From JANNAT01 sp031384605 (GTDB lineage Bacteria; Pseudomonadota; Alphaproteobacteria; Rhodobacterales; Rhodobacteraceae): 64,000 nucleotides of DNA. Of this stretch, positions 16,595-24,897 are shown piece by piece; position 1 is the first letter of the stretch, and each line of letters starts with the position of its first letter. Location of the stretch: positions 186,001 through 250,000 of the forward strand of contig JANNAT010000141.1 in the NCBI GenBank assembly GCA_031384605.1, written 5' to 3'. A model generated the notes under the pieces. It did no database searches and was not told where the DNA came from. It saw only the letters and a list, made by a program, of their open reading frames with translations. The position numbers were made by a program, and so were the translations under genes.

Positions 16595-18598
16595 ATGTTT
16601 GACAAGATCCTGATCGCCAATCGGGGCGAGATTGCCTGCCGCGTGATCAAAACCGCGCGGCGGATGGGGATCAAAACTGTGGCAGTTTATTCGGATGCCG
16701 ACCGTGACGCGCTGCACGTCAAAATGGCGGATGAGGCGGTGCATATCGGGGCATCGCCCGCAGCGCAGTCTTATATCGCGATTGACCGGATTATGGCGGC
16801 GGTGCACCAAACGGGCGCGCAGGCGGTGCATCCCGGCTATGGGTTCTTGTCGGAAAACCGACATTTTGCGGCGGCGTTAGAGGCTGCGGGCGTGGCATTC
16901 ATAGGCCCACCCAGTTCAGCGATTGAACAGATGGGCGATAAGATAACCTCGAAGAAAATCGCGCAAAAGGCAGGGGTTTCGACGGTTCCGGGCCATATGG
17001 GGCTGATTGCGGATGCTGAAGAAGCGGTGAAAATCGCGGGCCAAATCGGCTATCCAGTGATGATCAAGGCATCGGCGGGTGGTGGCGGCAAAGGCATGCG
17101 GATCGCGCATAACGATGCCGAGGCGCGGGAGGGGTTTCAATCCTCGAAAAATGAGGCGGCGGCGAGTTTTGGTGATGACCGGATCTTTATCGAGAAATTT
17201 GTAACCCAGCCACGGCACATCGAAATTCAGGTGCTGGGCGACAGCCACGGCAATATTGTTTACCTTCATGAACGCGAATGCAGCATTCAGCGCCGAAACC
17301 AGAAGGTTATCGAAGAGGCCCCTTCGCCATTTTTGGATGCAGCCACGCGCCGCGCCATGGGCGAGCAGGCCTGTGCGTTGGCGCGCGCGGTGGGCTATAC
17401 CTCGGCTGGAACGGTGGAATTCATCGTGGATGGCGACCGCAATTTCTACTTTCTGGAAATGAACACGCGCCTTCAGGTGGAACATCCGGTGACTGAGTTG
17501 ATCACCGGGGTTGATCTGGTGGAACAGATGATCCGCGTGGCCTATGGGCAGGCTTTGCCGTTCAAACAGGGTGATCTGAAGATCAACGGTTGGGCGATGG
17601 AAAGCCGGCTTTATGCCGAAGATCCATACCGTAATTTCCTACCCTCCATCGGCCGTCTGACCCGCTATCGCCCGCCTTTGGAAGGGCCAACCCCCGCCGG
17701 TGGCATCGTGCGCAATGATACCGGCGTGTTTGAAGGGGGCGAGATTTCGATGTTTTACGATCCGATGATCGCCAAGCTGTGCACCTGGGGCCCCACCCGG
17801 ATGGCGGCGATTGATGAAATGCGGCAGGCCCTGGACACGTTTGAAGTTGAAGGCATCGGTCACAACCTGCCGTTTGTGGCGGCGGTGATGGATCATCCAC
17901 GGTTTCAATCCGGCAACATCACCACGGCGTTTATTGCCGAGGACTATCCAGATGGGTTCAAGGGCGCTGTATTAGATGACTCCACCTTGCGCCGGGTGGC
18001 TGCGGCGACTGCGGCGATGAACCGGGTGGCGGAAATTCGGCGCACACGGATTTCGGGCACGATGGACAACCACGAACGCCGTGTTGGCAACGATTGGGTG
18101 GTGACGCTGCAAGGCGCTGAATATGCGGTGAAAATTGAAGCCGATCATCAAGGATCAACCGTTGTATTTGCCGATGGCACCGTGCTGCGGGTTGCATCAG
18201 ACTGGACGCCGGGCCAACCTTTGGCGCGGGTGATGATTGACGACAGCCTATTGGTAATGAAGGTTGCCAAAATCAGCGGCGGCTTTCGCGTGCGCCTGCG
18301 CGGGGCCGATGTGAAATGCCACGTGCGCACCCCGCGTCAGGCGGAACTGGCCAAGCTGATGCTGGAAAAAGCGCCGCCGGACACATCAAAATTTCTGCTA
18401 TGCCCAATGCCGGGCCTGATTGCGCAGATCATGGTCGCGGTTGGGGATGACGTGCAAGAAGGGCAGGCTTTGGCCACCGTCGAGGCGATGAAGATGGAAA
18501 ACATCCTGAAAGCTGAACGATCGGGTGTGGTGAAGACAATCGCGGCGGTGGTGGGCGGCAGTCTAAAAGTTGATGAGGTGATTATGGAGTTTGAATAA
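16595..18598 (+). CDS. pccA: Propionyl-CoA carboxylase, biotin carboxylase/carrier (alpha) subunit
   Basis: 667 residues from ATG 16595 (MFDKILIANRGEIACRV, the conserved start) with CGGAG upstream; a frame from 16559 adds 12 residues. Order: biotin carboxylase N domain, ATP-grasp (glycine loop KASAGGGGKGMR, EMNTRLQVEH), carboxylase C domain, the PCC-specific BT linker, and a biotinyl domain with EAMKMEN, biotin Lys633, 35 residues from the end. Carboxylates biotin with ATP and bicarbonate for PccB. Confidence 0.97.
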   Translation: MFDKILIANRGEIACRVIKTARRMGIKTVAVYSDADRDALHVKMADEAVHIGASPAAQSYIAIDRIMAAVHQTGAQAVHPGYGFLSENRHFAAALEAAGVAFIGPPSSAIEQMGDKITSKKIAQKAGVSTVPGHMGLIADAEEAVKIAGQIGYPVMIKASAGGGGKGMRIAHNDAEAREGFQSSKNEAAASFGDDRIFIEKFVTQPRHIEIQVLGDSHGNIVYLHERECSIQRRNQKVIEEAPSPFLDAATRRAMGEQACALARAVGYTSAGTVEFIVDGDRNFYFLEMNTRLQVEHPVTELITGVDLVEQMIRVAYGQALPFKQGDLKINGWAMESRLYAEDPYRNFLPSIGRLTRYRPPLEGPTPAGGIVRNDTGVFEGGEISMFYDPMIAKLCTWGPTRMAAIDEMRQALDTFEVEGIGHNLPFVAAVMDHPRFQSGNITTAFIAEDYPDGFKGAVLDDSTLRRVAAATAAMNRVAEIRRTRISGTMDNHERRVGNDWVVTLQGAEYAVKIEADHQGSTVVFADGTVLRVASDWTPGQPLARVMIDDSLLVMKVAKISGGFRVRLRGADVKCHVRTPRQAELAKLMLEKAPPDTSKFLLCPMPGLIAQIMVAVGDDVQEGQALATVEAMKMENILKAERSGVVKTIAAVVGGSLKVDEVIMEFE

Positions 18599-18613
18599 CG
18601 CCGCGCGGTTTTC

Positions 18614-19060
18614 CTAAAACCCGGACGGACTGCGTTCTAGTATTTCAATGCGACGCGACGGGAATTTGTCGATGGCATGGGTGATCTCGCGGGTGTCCCA
18701 TGGCAGCGGTTTGCGCAGGGCGATTTTGCCGTCCTTGTCGATCAGCACCAATGAAAACCCGCGCGGGCGCAGTTTTTGGCGAATGTCTGACGGTGGCATC
18801 GGCGTGGTGTCGGTGATGATGATGACCTCGCGTTCGATCAGATCGGCCGCATTATGGGCCAACAGCTCTATCTGGCGAATGAAATTCGGGTCATCCGGGC
18901 TGTCGGCAAACACCACGATGGGGCGGTTTTTATAAAGAAAATCTGCCAGAACCACCTCGGTTGCGGGCACACTGGGCAGCGGGGTGTCTTGGGAAAACGC
19001 CAGTTGCGGCAGCAGGGCCGCAAGAATTACGACGGCGAACGACTTTATGAAGATGCTCAT
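18614..19060 (-). CDS. DUF4174 secreted protein
   Basis: 148 residues with a signal peptide (cleavage near residue 23, AFS/QD). The rest matches the DUF4174 pattern: a strand-rich core with RPIVVFADSPDD, an acidic VIIITDT segment and GFSLVLIDKDGKIALRK, a thioredoxin-like layout lacking the CxxC pair. Periplasmic. It lies between pccA and mcm on the opposite strand, a position common in relatives. Function unknown. Confidence 0.8.
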   Translation of the reverse strand: MSIFIKSFAVVILAALLPQLAFSQDTPLPSVPATEVVLADFLYKNRPIVVFADSPDDPNFIRQIELLAHNAADLIEREVIIITDTTPMPPSDIRQKLRPRGFSLVLIDKDGKIALRKPLPWDTREITHAIDKFPSRRIEILERSPSGF

Positions 19061-19136
19061 GGGAATGATATAGGTCAGAGTGTGTCAAGAACCAAGACGG
19101 CATAAGCAAAGCTGGTTTGATAAAAATGAGGGCGCG

Positions 19137-21293
19137 ATGACGGATAATCTGGCCACTTGGACAGCACTTGCGGCGGCTGAACGCAAAGGCCGCGATCCGG
19201 CGGAATTGGTCTGGCACACGCTGGAAGGCATTGCGATCAAACCGGTTTATACGGCTGATGATGTGGCGGGTTTGACGCAAATGGCCGAAGTGCCGGGCGT
19301 GGCACCCTATACGCGCGGTGTGAAGGCCACGATGTATGCAGGCCGCCCCTGGACCATCCGGCAATACGCCGGGTTTTCAACGGCCGAGGCCAGCAATGCG
19401 TTTTACCGTGCTAACCTTGCGGGCGGCCAGCAAGGCGTGTCGGTGGCTTTTGATCTGGCCACGCATCGGGGCTACGATTCCGATCATCCGCGCGTTGAAG
19501 GCGATGTTGGCAAGGCGGGCGTGGCGATTGATTCAGTCGAGGATATGAAGATTTTGTTTGACGGCATCCCGTTGGACAAAGTCAGCGTTTCCATGACGAT
19601 GAACGGCGCGGTTATTCCGATTTTGGCGTCGTTTATCGTCGCGGGCGAAGAGCAGGGCGTTGCGCGCGCGGCGCTGTCTGGCACCATTCAGAACGATATT
19701 CTGAAGGAATTCATGGTGCGGAATACATATATTTATCCTCCCGAATCCAGCATGCGGATCGTCGCGGATATCATCGAATATACCGCAGCACATATGCCTA
19801 AGTTTAACTCAATCTCGATCTCGGGCTATCACATGCAAGAGGCCGGGGCGAATTTGGTGCAGGAATTGGCCTTTACGCTGGCCGATGGGCGCGAATATGT
19901 GCGCACCGCTTTGGCGCGGGGCATGCGTGTGGATGATTTCGCGCCGCGATTGTCATTTTTCTTTGCCATCGGGATGAATTTCTTTATGGAGGCCGCGAAA
20001 CTGCGGGCCGCCCGCCAGTTGTGGCACCGGGTGATGACAGAGTTTGGCGCGCAAAACCCCACCAGTCTGATGCTGCGCACGCATTGCCAGACCAGCGGCG
20101 TGTCGTTGCAAGAGGCTGATCCTTATAACAACGTGATCCGCACCGCCTATGAGGCGATGTCGGCGGTGCTGGGCGGCACGCAAAGCCTGCACACCAATGC
20201 GCTGGATGAGGCGATGGGGTTGCCCACCGAATTTTCGGCCCGCATTGCGCGTAATACGCAACTGATCTTGCAAGAAGAAACCGGGATCACTCATGTCGTC
20301 GATCCTCTGGCGGGGTCGTATTATGTTGAAAACCTGACGGCTGACCTGGCCGCCAAGGCGTGGGAGTTGATGGCCGAAGTTGAAGCTTTGGGTGGGATGA
20401 CCCGTGCCGTGGCCAGCGGCATGCCAAAGCTGCGGATCGAGGAATCGGCGGCGAAACGGCAGGCGGCGATTGATCTGGGTGCGCAAGTGATTGTTGGGGT
20501 GAATAAATACCGATTGGCCGCGCAGGATGCGATCGACATTCTGGACATCGACAATATTGCCGTGCGCGATGCGCAGATCGCGCGGTTGAACGCCATTCGG
20601 GCGGCCCGCGATGACAGGGCCTGCAAGGCTGCGCTGACGGAAATCACCCGGCGCGCGCGCGATGGCGGCAACCTGCTGCAGGCGGCGGTCGATGCCGCCC
20701 GCGCGCGCGCCACGGTGGGCGAGATCAGCATGGCGATGGAGCAGGTCTTTGGCCGCCACAGCGCCGAGGTGAAAACCTTGGCGGGGGTTTATGGGGCGGC
20801 CTATCAGGGCGATGCGGGCTTTGCAGCCATTCAGGCGGATGTAGACGCGTTTTCGCAAGATGCGGGCCGCCGTCCGCGCATGTTGGTGGTAAAGATGGGG
20901 CAGGATGGCCATGACCGGGGTGCCAAAGTGATCGCCAGTGCATTCGCAGATATCGGCTTTGATGTTGATGTCGGGCCATTATTTCAGTCGCCTGATGAGG
21001 CGGCGCAGGACGCCATTGCCAAAAATGTGCATGTGATCGGGATCTCCAGCCAGGCGGCGGGGCACAAAACCCTTGCGCCGAAATTGGTGCAAGCGTTGCG
21101 CGATGCGGGCGCGGGCGAGATTTTGGTCGTCTGCGGTGGCGTTATTCCGCAGCAGGACTACGCGTTTTTGTATGACGCAGGCGTGAAGGCGATCTTTGGG
21201 CCGGGCACCAATATTCCAGAGGCGGCAAAGGAAGTTCTGGATCTGATCCGGGTCGGACGGGGTAAAAACGGGCCTTTCAAGGGGGATAGTTAA
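19137..21293 (+). CDS. mcm: Methylmalonyl-CoA mutase
   Basis: 718 residues from ATG 19137 with GAGGG upstream; a frame from 19080 adds 19 residues. Adenosylcobalamin enzyme turning methylmalonyl-CoA into succinyl-CoA. The CoA-binding barrel shows TMYAGRPWTIRQYAGF and SGYHMQEAGA; the C-terminal B12-binding domain shows DGHDRGAKVIA (axial histidine) and the phosphate-loop region VCGGVIP. One-chain, full-length form. It completes propionate assimilation with pccAB. The epimerase is not in this window. Confidence 0.97.
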   Translation: MTDNLATWTALAAAERKGRDPAELVWHTLEGIAIKPVYTADDVAGLTQMAEVPGVAPYTRGVKATMYAGRPWTIRQYAGFSTAEASNAFYRANLAGGQQGVSVAFDLATHRGYDSDHPRVEGDVGKAGVAIDSVEDMKILFDGIPLDKVSVSMTMNGAVIPILASFIVAGEEQGVARAALSGTIQNDILKEFMVRNTYIYPPESSMRIVADIIEYTAAHMPKFNSISISGYHMQEAGANLVQELAFTLADGREYVRTALARGMRVDDFAPRLSFFFAIGMNFFMEAAKLRAARQLWHRVMTEFGAQNPTSLMLRTHCQTSGVSLQEADPYNNVIRTAYEAMSAVLGGTQSLHTNALDEAMGLPTEFSARIARNTQLILQEETGITHVVDPLAGSYYVENLTADLAAKAWELMAEVEALGGMTRAVASGMPKLRIEESAAKRQAAIDLGAQVIVGVNKYRLAAQDAIDILDIDNIAVRDAQIARLNAIRAARDDRACKAALTEITRRARDGGNLLQAAVDAARARATVGEISMAMEQVFGRHSAEVKTLAGVYGAAYQGDAGFAAIQADVDAFSQDAGRRPRMLVVKMGQDGHDRGAKVIASAFADIGFDVDVGPLFQSPDEAAQDAIAKNVHVIGISSQAAGHKTLAPKLVQALRDAGAGEILVVCGGVIPQQDYAFLYDAGVKAIFGPGTNIPEAAKEVLDLIRVGRGKNGPFKGDS

Positions 21294-21313
21294 AGCGTTT
21301 TGGGCCAGTGGCC

Positions 21314-21541
21314 TTAATCTGTCTGACTTTTGATGCCCTTTAGCAGCGCGAAAATTGCCATAGCGTGGCCATGGCCAAGACCGAAATCTGCTTTCAGCCA
21401 ATCGGTGATTTGCGTGGCCTTTACGCCTTTGGCGATCCCTTCTGGCCCTGAAAACCCCTTTTCCGCTGCTAAAGCGCGAAAATCGGCCGGCGTTTTGCCC
21501 GTTTTGGCTTGGATATTGTTCAGATAGGCTTGAAAGGACAT
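21314..21541 (-). CDS. DUF4287 small protein
   Basis: 75 residues with AAGGAAA ahead of the ATG. MSFQAYLNNIQAKTGKTP at the start and the GLGHGHAMAIFALLKG ending are the DUF4287 pattern. No signal peptide or membrane span. It is often found alone or fused to DUF5655. Function unknown. Confidence 0.85.
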   Translation of the reverse strand: MSFQAYLNNIQAKTGKTPADFRALAAEKGFSGPEGIAKGVKATQITDWLKADFGLGHGHAMAIFALLKGIKSQTD

Positions 21542-21597
21542 GCGGATTTCCTTTTGTGTTGGTCAATCGGATTGGGAATGCCCGTCATCGGCCGCCC

Positions 21598-22251
21598 CTA
21601 TTTTGCCGCCCACACCATACCACGCCGCAGCAATTCGCGCGGCGCGCCGTGGTCAATCACATTCGCCTGATGGCCAAGCGCGTTGTAATAGACCCGGCCC
21701 TTGCCCCAAAGTTTGGTGAAAACCACCGGCATGGCGACCGCACCGTTGGGCGCGTGTGGACCATCTGCAACCGGAAAATCGCAAACCGCATGGATGCGCA
21801 CGGCGGGATCAATGTGCAGGTAGTATTGTTCGGTTGATACGTCAAAATCGCCGATGCCCGCCACCAGCGGATCATCCGACACCATCCGAACCCGGTAGGC
21901 GACGCCATCATTGCCCGGATGCGCCACCCATTGCGCGCCCGTCATAAACTGCCACTGCACATCGGCGCGAAAGGCATCGCACATGCCGCCATGGCACCCG
22001 GCAAGGCCCACACCTGATGCGACCGCTGTGGCAACGTTTCTGGATTGATCCTCAGAGATGCTGCTCATCGTCCAGACGGGGACGATCAAAGACAGATCGG
22101 TCAGGCGGGCAGGATCGTCAAAACACGCCAGCGTATCGGTCACTTCGACGTCAAATCCGGCTGCAGACAGATCGGCGGCGAACAAGGCGGCCACTTTTTC
22201 AGGTTCATGCCCCGGCCAGCCGCCCCAGGTGATCAACGCCTTTTGTGCCAT
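21598..22251 (-). CDS. ThuA-like domain protein
   Basis: 217 residues. ThuA (trehalose utilisation) domain, a class-I-glutamine-amidotransferase-like fold: LITWGGWPGHEPEKV at the start, LAGCHGGMCDAF in the nucleophile-like turn region, and VFTKLWGKGRVYYNALGH near the end. No sugar-transport genes are adjacent, so substrate is unknown; family members act in disaccharide or glycoside catabolism. Confidence 0.85.
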   Translation of the reverse strand: MAQKALITWGGWPGHEPEKVAALFAADLSAAGFDVEVTDTLACFDDPARLTDLSLIVPVWTMSSISEDQSRNVATAVASGVGLAGCHGGMCDAFRADVQWQFMTGAQWVAHPGNDGVAYRVRMVSDDPLVAGIGDFDVSTEQYYLHIDPAVRIHAVCDFPVADGPHAPNGAVAMPVVFTKLWGKGRVYYNALGHQANVIDHGAPRELLRRGMVWAAK

Positions 22252-22310
22252 GCCCGCCCCCTGTTTTACCGTATCCTTTAGGGGCGGGAGGCAAAGGTCA
22301 AGGCTTAGGC

Positions 22311-23300
22311 TTAGAACCGCTGCGGTGCCGCTGGTTTGTTGGCCATGATGACTTCAATCTCCGCCATCACCTCTGGCGTCAGTTTTGCCTTATGATCAAG
22401 GGCTGCAAGGTTATCGGTCAACTGGCTGGCGCGCGATGCCCCAAGGATTACAGTGGATACCCTTGGGTTGGCCAGACACCACAGCAGGCAAAGATGCGCC
22501 AGGGGAAGCCCGGCCTTGGCTGCCAGATCGGCCAACGCACGCGTTTTGACCAGCTTTTGTTGGCCCGCGTCCGACGTCAGCATATCGCGCAGCCATTCAT
22601 AACCCGGCAGCGTCATCCGGCTGTCGTTTGGAATGGTTGTATTATACTTGCCTGTCAGAATGCCCGAGGCCAAAGGCGACCAGACCGTGGTGCCAAGCCC
22701 GTAAGTGTCGTAGATGGGCGCATAGTCAGTCTCAACTTTCTGGCGTTCGAAAAGGTTGTATTGCGGCTGCTCCATCGTTGGCGGCGTCAGATTGCAGGCA
22801 CGGGCTGTGGCGTGTGCTTCGGTAATTTGCTGGCCTGACCATTCCGAGGTTCCCCAATATAGCACTTTGCCTTGGGTGATCAGATTGTGCATCGCGCGCA
22901 CGGTTTCCTCGATGGGGGTATCGATGTCGGGGCGGTGACAGAAATACAGGTCAAGATGATCAACCTGCAGACGGCGAAGGGCGGCGTGGGCGGCTTCGGT
23001 AACGTGTTTGGCGGAAAGGCCGCGCTGGGTTGGCTTTTCGCCGCCCCAGAACACTTTTGATGACACGATATAGCTGTCGCGCGACCATTTCAACGCTGCC
23101 AGCGCCTCGCCCATCAGGGTTTCGGAACTGCCCTGCTCATACCCTTCGGCGTTGTCGAAAAAGTTGATCCCCGCATCATAGGCCTGCGCCATCAGCGATT
23201 TGGCATCCGATCCGTCGACCTGTTTGCCAAAGGTGACCCATGATCCAAAGGAAAATTCAGAAACCTTCAACCCGGATTTGCCCAAACGACGATAGTCCAC
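22311..23300 (-). CDS. Aldo/keto reductase, Kv-beta-like
   Basis: 329 residues, GTG start at 23300 with AGGAG 7 nt upstream. TIM-barrel NADPH oxidoreductase. The tetrad is present: Asp and Tyr in FFDNAEGYEQGSSE, Lys in SSKVFWG and His in FCHRPD. The nucleotide site shows STVILGASR. It resembles the potassium-channel beta/YghZ subgroup, which reduces small aldehydes such as methylglyoxal. Single gene. Confidence 0.9.
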   Translation of the reverse strand: MDYRRLGKSGLKVSEFSFGSWVTFGKQVDGSDAKSLMAQAYDAGINFFDNAEGYEQGSSETLMGEALAALKWSRDSYIVSSKVFWGGEKPTQRGLSAKHVTEAAHAALRRLQVDHLDLYFCHRPDIDTPIEETVRAMHNLITQGKVLYWGTSEWSGQQITEAHATARACNLTPPTMEQPQYNLFERQKVETDYAPIYDTYGLGTTVWSPLASGILTGKYNTTIPNDSRMTLPGYEWLRDMLTSDAGQQKLVKTRALADLAAKAGLPLAHLCLLWCLANPRVSTVILGASRASQLTDNLAALDHKAKLTPEVMAEIEVIMANKPAAPQRF

Positions 23301-23414
23301 GATAATTCTCCTGATGATATTGTTGCCCTGAGCGATACGGCATTATCGCCGTTAACAAAAGCCGATAGCCATAAAAGGCGTTGGCCAGATGGCGTCAGCT
23401 TTACCTAAGTTGGT

Positions 23415-23493
23415 TTGCCAATTTTTGAACAGGTATATAATCTTTGACATGTAGTATTAAATTTCATACTTAAAGATCAGAAAACCATACTTA
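23415..23493 (+). promoter_or_regulatory. Promoter region with tandem CATACTTA operator repeats
   Basis: TTGACA (23444-23449), 17-nt spacer, TACTTA (23467-23472): a good sigma-70-type promoter. A second possible one lies just upstream (TTGCCA 23415-23420 and TATAAT 23436-23441, spacer 15). CATACTTA occurs at 23465-23472, covering the -10, and again at 23486-23493, exactly 21 bp apart. A related reversed half site (TAGTATTA) lies inside the spacer. This looks like an autoregulatory operator for the XRE gene two genes down. Confidence 0.65.
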
Positions 23494-23506
23494 GGGCGAA
23501 TCACAA

Positions 23507-23956
23507 ATGTCTTTTGAAGAACGCAACGCCGTGTCGGGCATCCTTGCTTGTTTTGTGGCCTGGAGCATCATGCTGTGGGTGTTGGTGCAAAACTCTGCCG
23601 CTGGGGTCTATGATGGCGCGGCGGGACCGATGCTTTGGGCGCGGGCAGTGCTGTGGTTGATTTTAATCGGTATCGCTGCGGCGATTGTGATGACGATCCT
23701 GTTCAACATCGCCTATGCGGTTATCACGGGTGAGAAGAAGCCCGACTTTCTGCGCGATGAACGCGATACCCTGATTGGCTTGCGCGGCATTCAGGCAACC
23801 CTGATTGTGATCAACGCCGGCATCATAGGGGCGATTATCGCGCTTGCGGCCGGCGCGTCGATTCTGGTGGTGCTGAACATGATTCTTGCCGCCTGCGCGT
23901 TAAGCAGTTTTGCCAGCGAAGTCACCAAACTGGTCCTATACCGGCGGGGCTTTTGA
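23507..23956 (+). CDS. Four-span membrane protein of unknown function
   Basis: 149 residues with four hydrophobic spans (about 10-30, 45-70, 95-115, 118-138) and a short charged loop KKPDFLRDERD in the middle. I recognise no named family with certainty. Its stop overlaps the start of a small XRE regulator, an arrangement typical of membrane-protein/regulator pairs in which the regulator controls the operon. Confidence 0.8.
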   Translation: MSFEERNAVSGILACFVAWSIMLWVLVQNSAAGVYDGAAGPMLWARAVLWLILIGIAAAIVMTILFNIAYAVITGEKKPDFLRDERDTLIGLRGIQATLIVINAGIIGAIIALAAGASILVVLNMILAACALSSFASEVTKLVLYRRGF

Positions 23957-24180
23957 CGGTGGGACGCCCGAAAATCACCAATCAAATCCGCCGATTGCGG
24001 TTTGATGCCGCCGAGATGACGCAAAAGGATCTGGCCGAGGCGGTGGGGGTGACCCGCCAAACCATCATGGCAATTGAAAACGCCAAGTATTTCCCAAGTT
24101 TGGAGCTGGCGTTTCAGATCGCCCTGCATTTTCAAAAACCGCTCGATCAGGTGTTTCAGTTCGAACAAGACCCTGGCTGA
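23953..24180 (+). CDS. XRE-family helix-turn-helix regulator
   Basis: 75 residues. TTG start at 23953 overlapping the previous stop (TTGA); a GTG at 23959 is an alternative. Nearly the whole protein is one Cro/C1 helix-turn-helix: MTQKDLAEAVGVTRQTIMAIENAKYFPSLELAFQIA, the short form that pairs with DUF2178-like or other small membrane proteins. Translationally coupled to the four-span protein. Probably binds the CATACTTA repeats at 23465-23493. Confidence 0.88.
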   Translation: MTVGRPKITNQIRRLRFDAAEMTQKDLAEAVGVTRQTIMAIENAKYFPSLELAFQIALHFQKPLDQVFQFEQDPG

Positions 24181-24207
24181 TTTTTAACCAAATTAAGGAC
24201 CACTATC

Positions 24208-24897
24208 ATGCCACGCATTTTTGCGCGCCCGCTTTGGCTTGCCATTTTTCTGCTGATTGCCACTTTCATTCCAATAATCGCCGCCACCCTGACGATGTAT
24301 CAGATTGCGGCAGACCGTTTGCCAGAGACGTCGATCAAATTCGCGGTTGTGCCGGGACCCTTGTTCTTTCACGCGCTTGGCGGCGTGCTGTTTGGTTTGC
24401 TTGGGCCGTTGCAGTTCGCGGGCGTGCTGAAGCGCCGCTTTGGCCGGTTGCACAAGATAACCGGGCGGATTTTTGTGGCGTCTGGCTTGTTGCTCGGGCT
24501 GTCGTCGCTGCGGCTATTGGCCGAATTTCCCGATGCCTCCACTTGGGTTTTGCTATCGGCACGGCTGGCTGCGGGCTTGGGCATGTCAGTGGCGCTGATT
24601 TGGGCAATCCTCGCCATTCGGCGAGGCCGCGTTGCCCGCCACCGCGCATGGATGATCCGCGCCTATGCTGTTGGCATGGGGTCGGCCACGATTTCGTTCA
24701 TCATGCTGCCGATTTTCCTGATCACCGGCAAACCTGTTGAAGGCTACGCCGCAGATTTGCTGTTCGTGGCATCCTGGGTGATTAACATCGCTATTGCCGA
24801 ATGGGTGATCCGGCAAGGTGGACGCGTTGCTGTCACAGCCCGTCATAAATCGCCTTTAACCGTGCCACCGCCGCCTCTGCCGTCATCTCTTCGCTGA
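24208..24897 (+). CDS. DUF2306 membrane protein
   Basis: 229 residues, six or so membrane spans. DUF2306 hallmarks are present: a histidine-containing loop in GRLHKITGRIF and the RHRAWMIRAYAVGMG segment. Follows the XRE gene by 27 bp and may be co-transcribed. Its 3' end overlaps the convergent proS gene by 65 bp, and the last 20 residues (Pro/Ser-rich) come from that overlap. Function unknown; heme-related roles have been guessed for the histidines but are not shown here. Confidence 0.85.
   Translation: MPRIFARPLWLAIFLLIATFIPIIAATLTMYQIAADRLPETSIKFAVVPGPLFFHALGGVLFGLLGPLQFAGVLKRRFGRLHKITGRIFVASGLLLGLSSLRLLAEFPDASTWVLLSARLAAGLGMSVALIWAILAIRRGRVARHRAWMIRAYAVGMGSATISFIMLPIFLITGKPVEGYAADLLFVASWVINIAIAEWVIRQGGRVAVTARHKSPLTVPPPPLPSSLR

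Noticed and set aside
15826..16602. 258-residue plus-strand frame spanning the gap, the lipoprotein and the pccA start
   Set aside because: It runs out of frame through a terminator, a clear lipoprotein gene and the pccA leader; no protein-like features.
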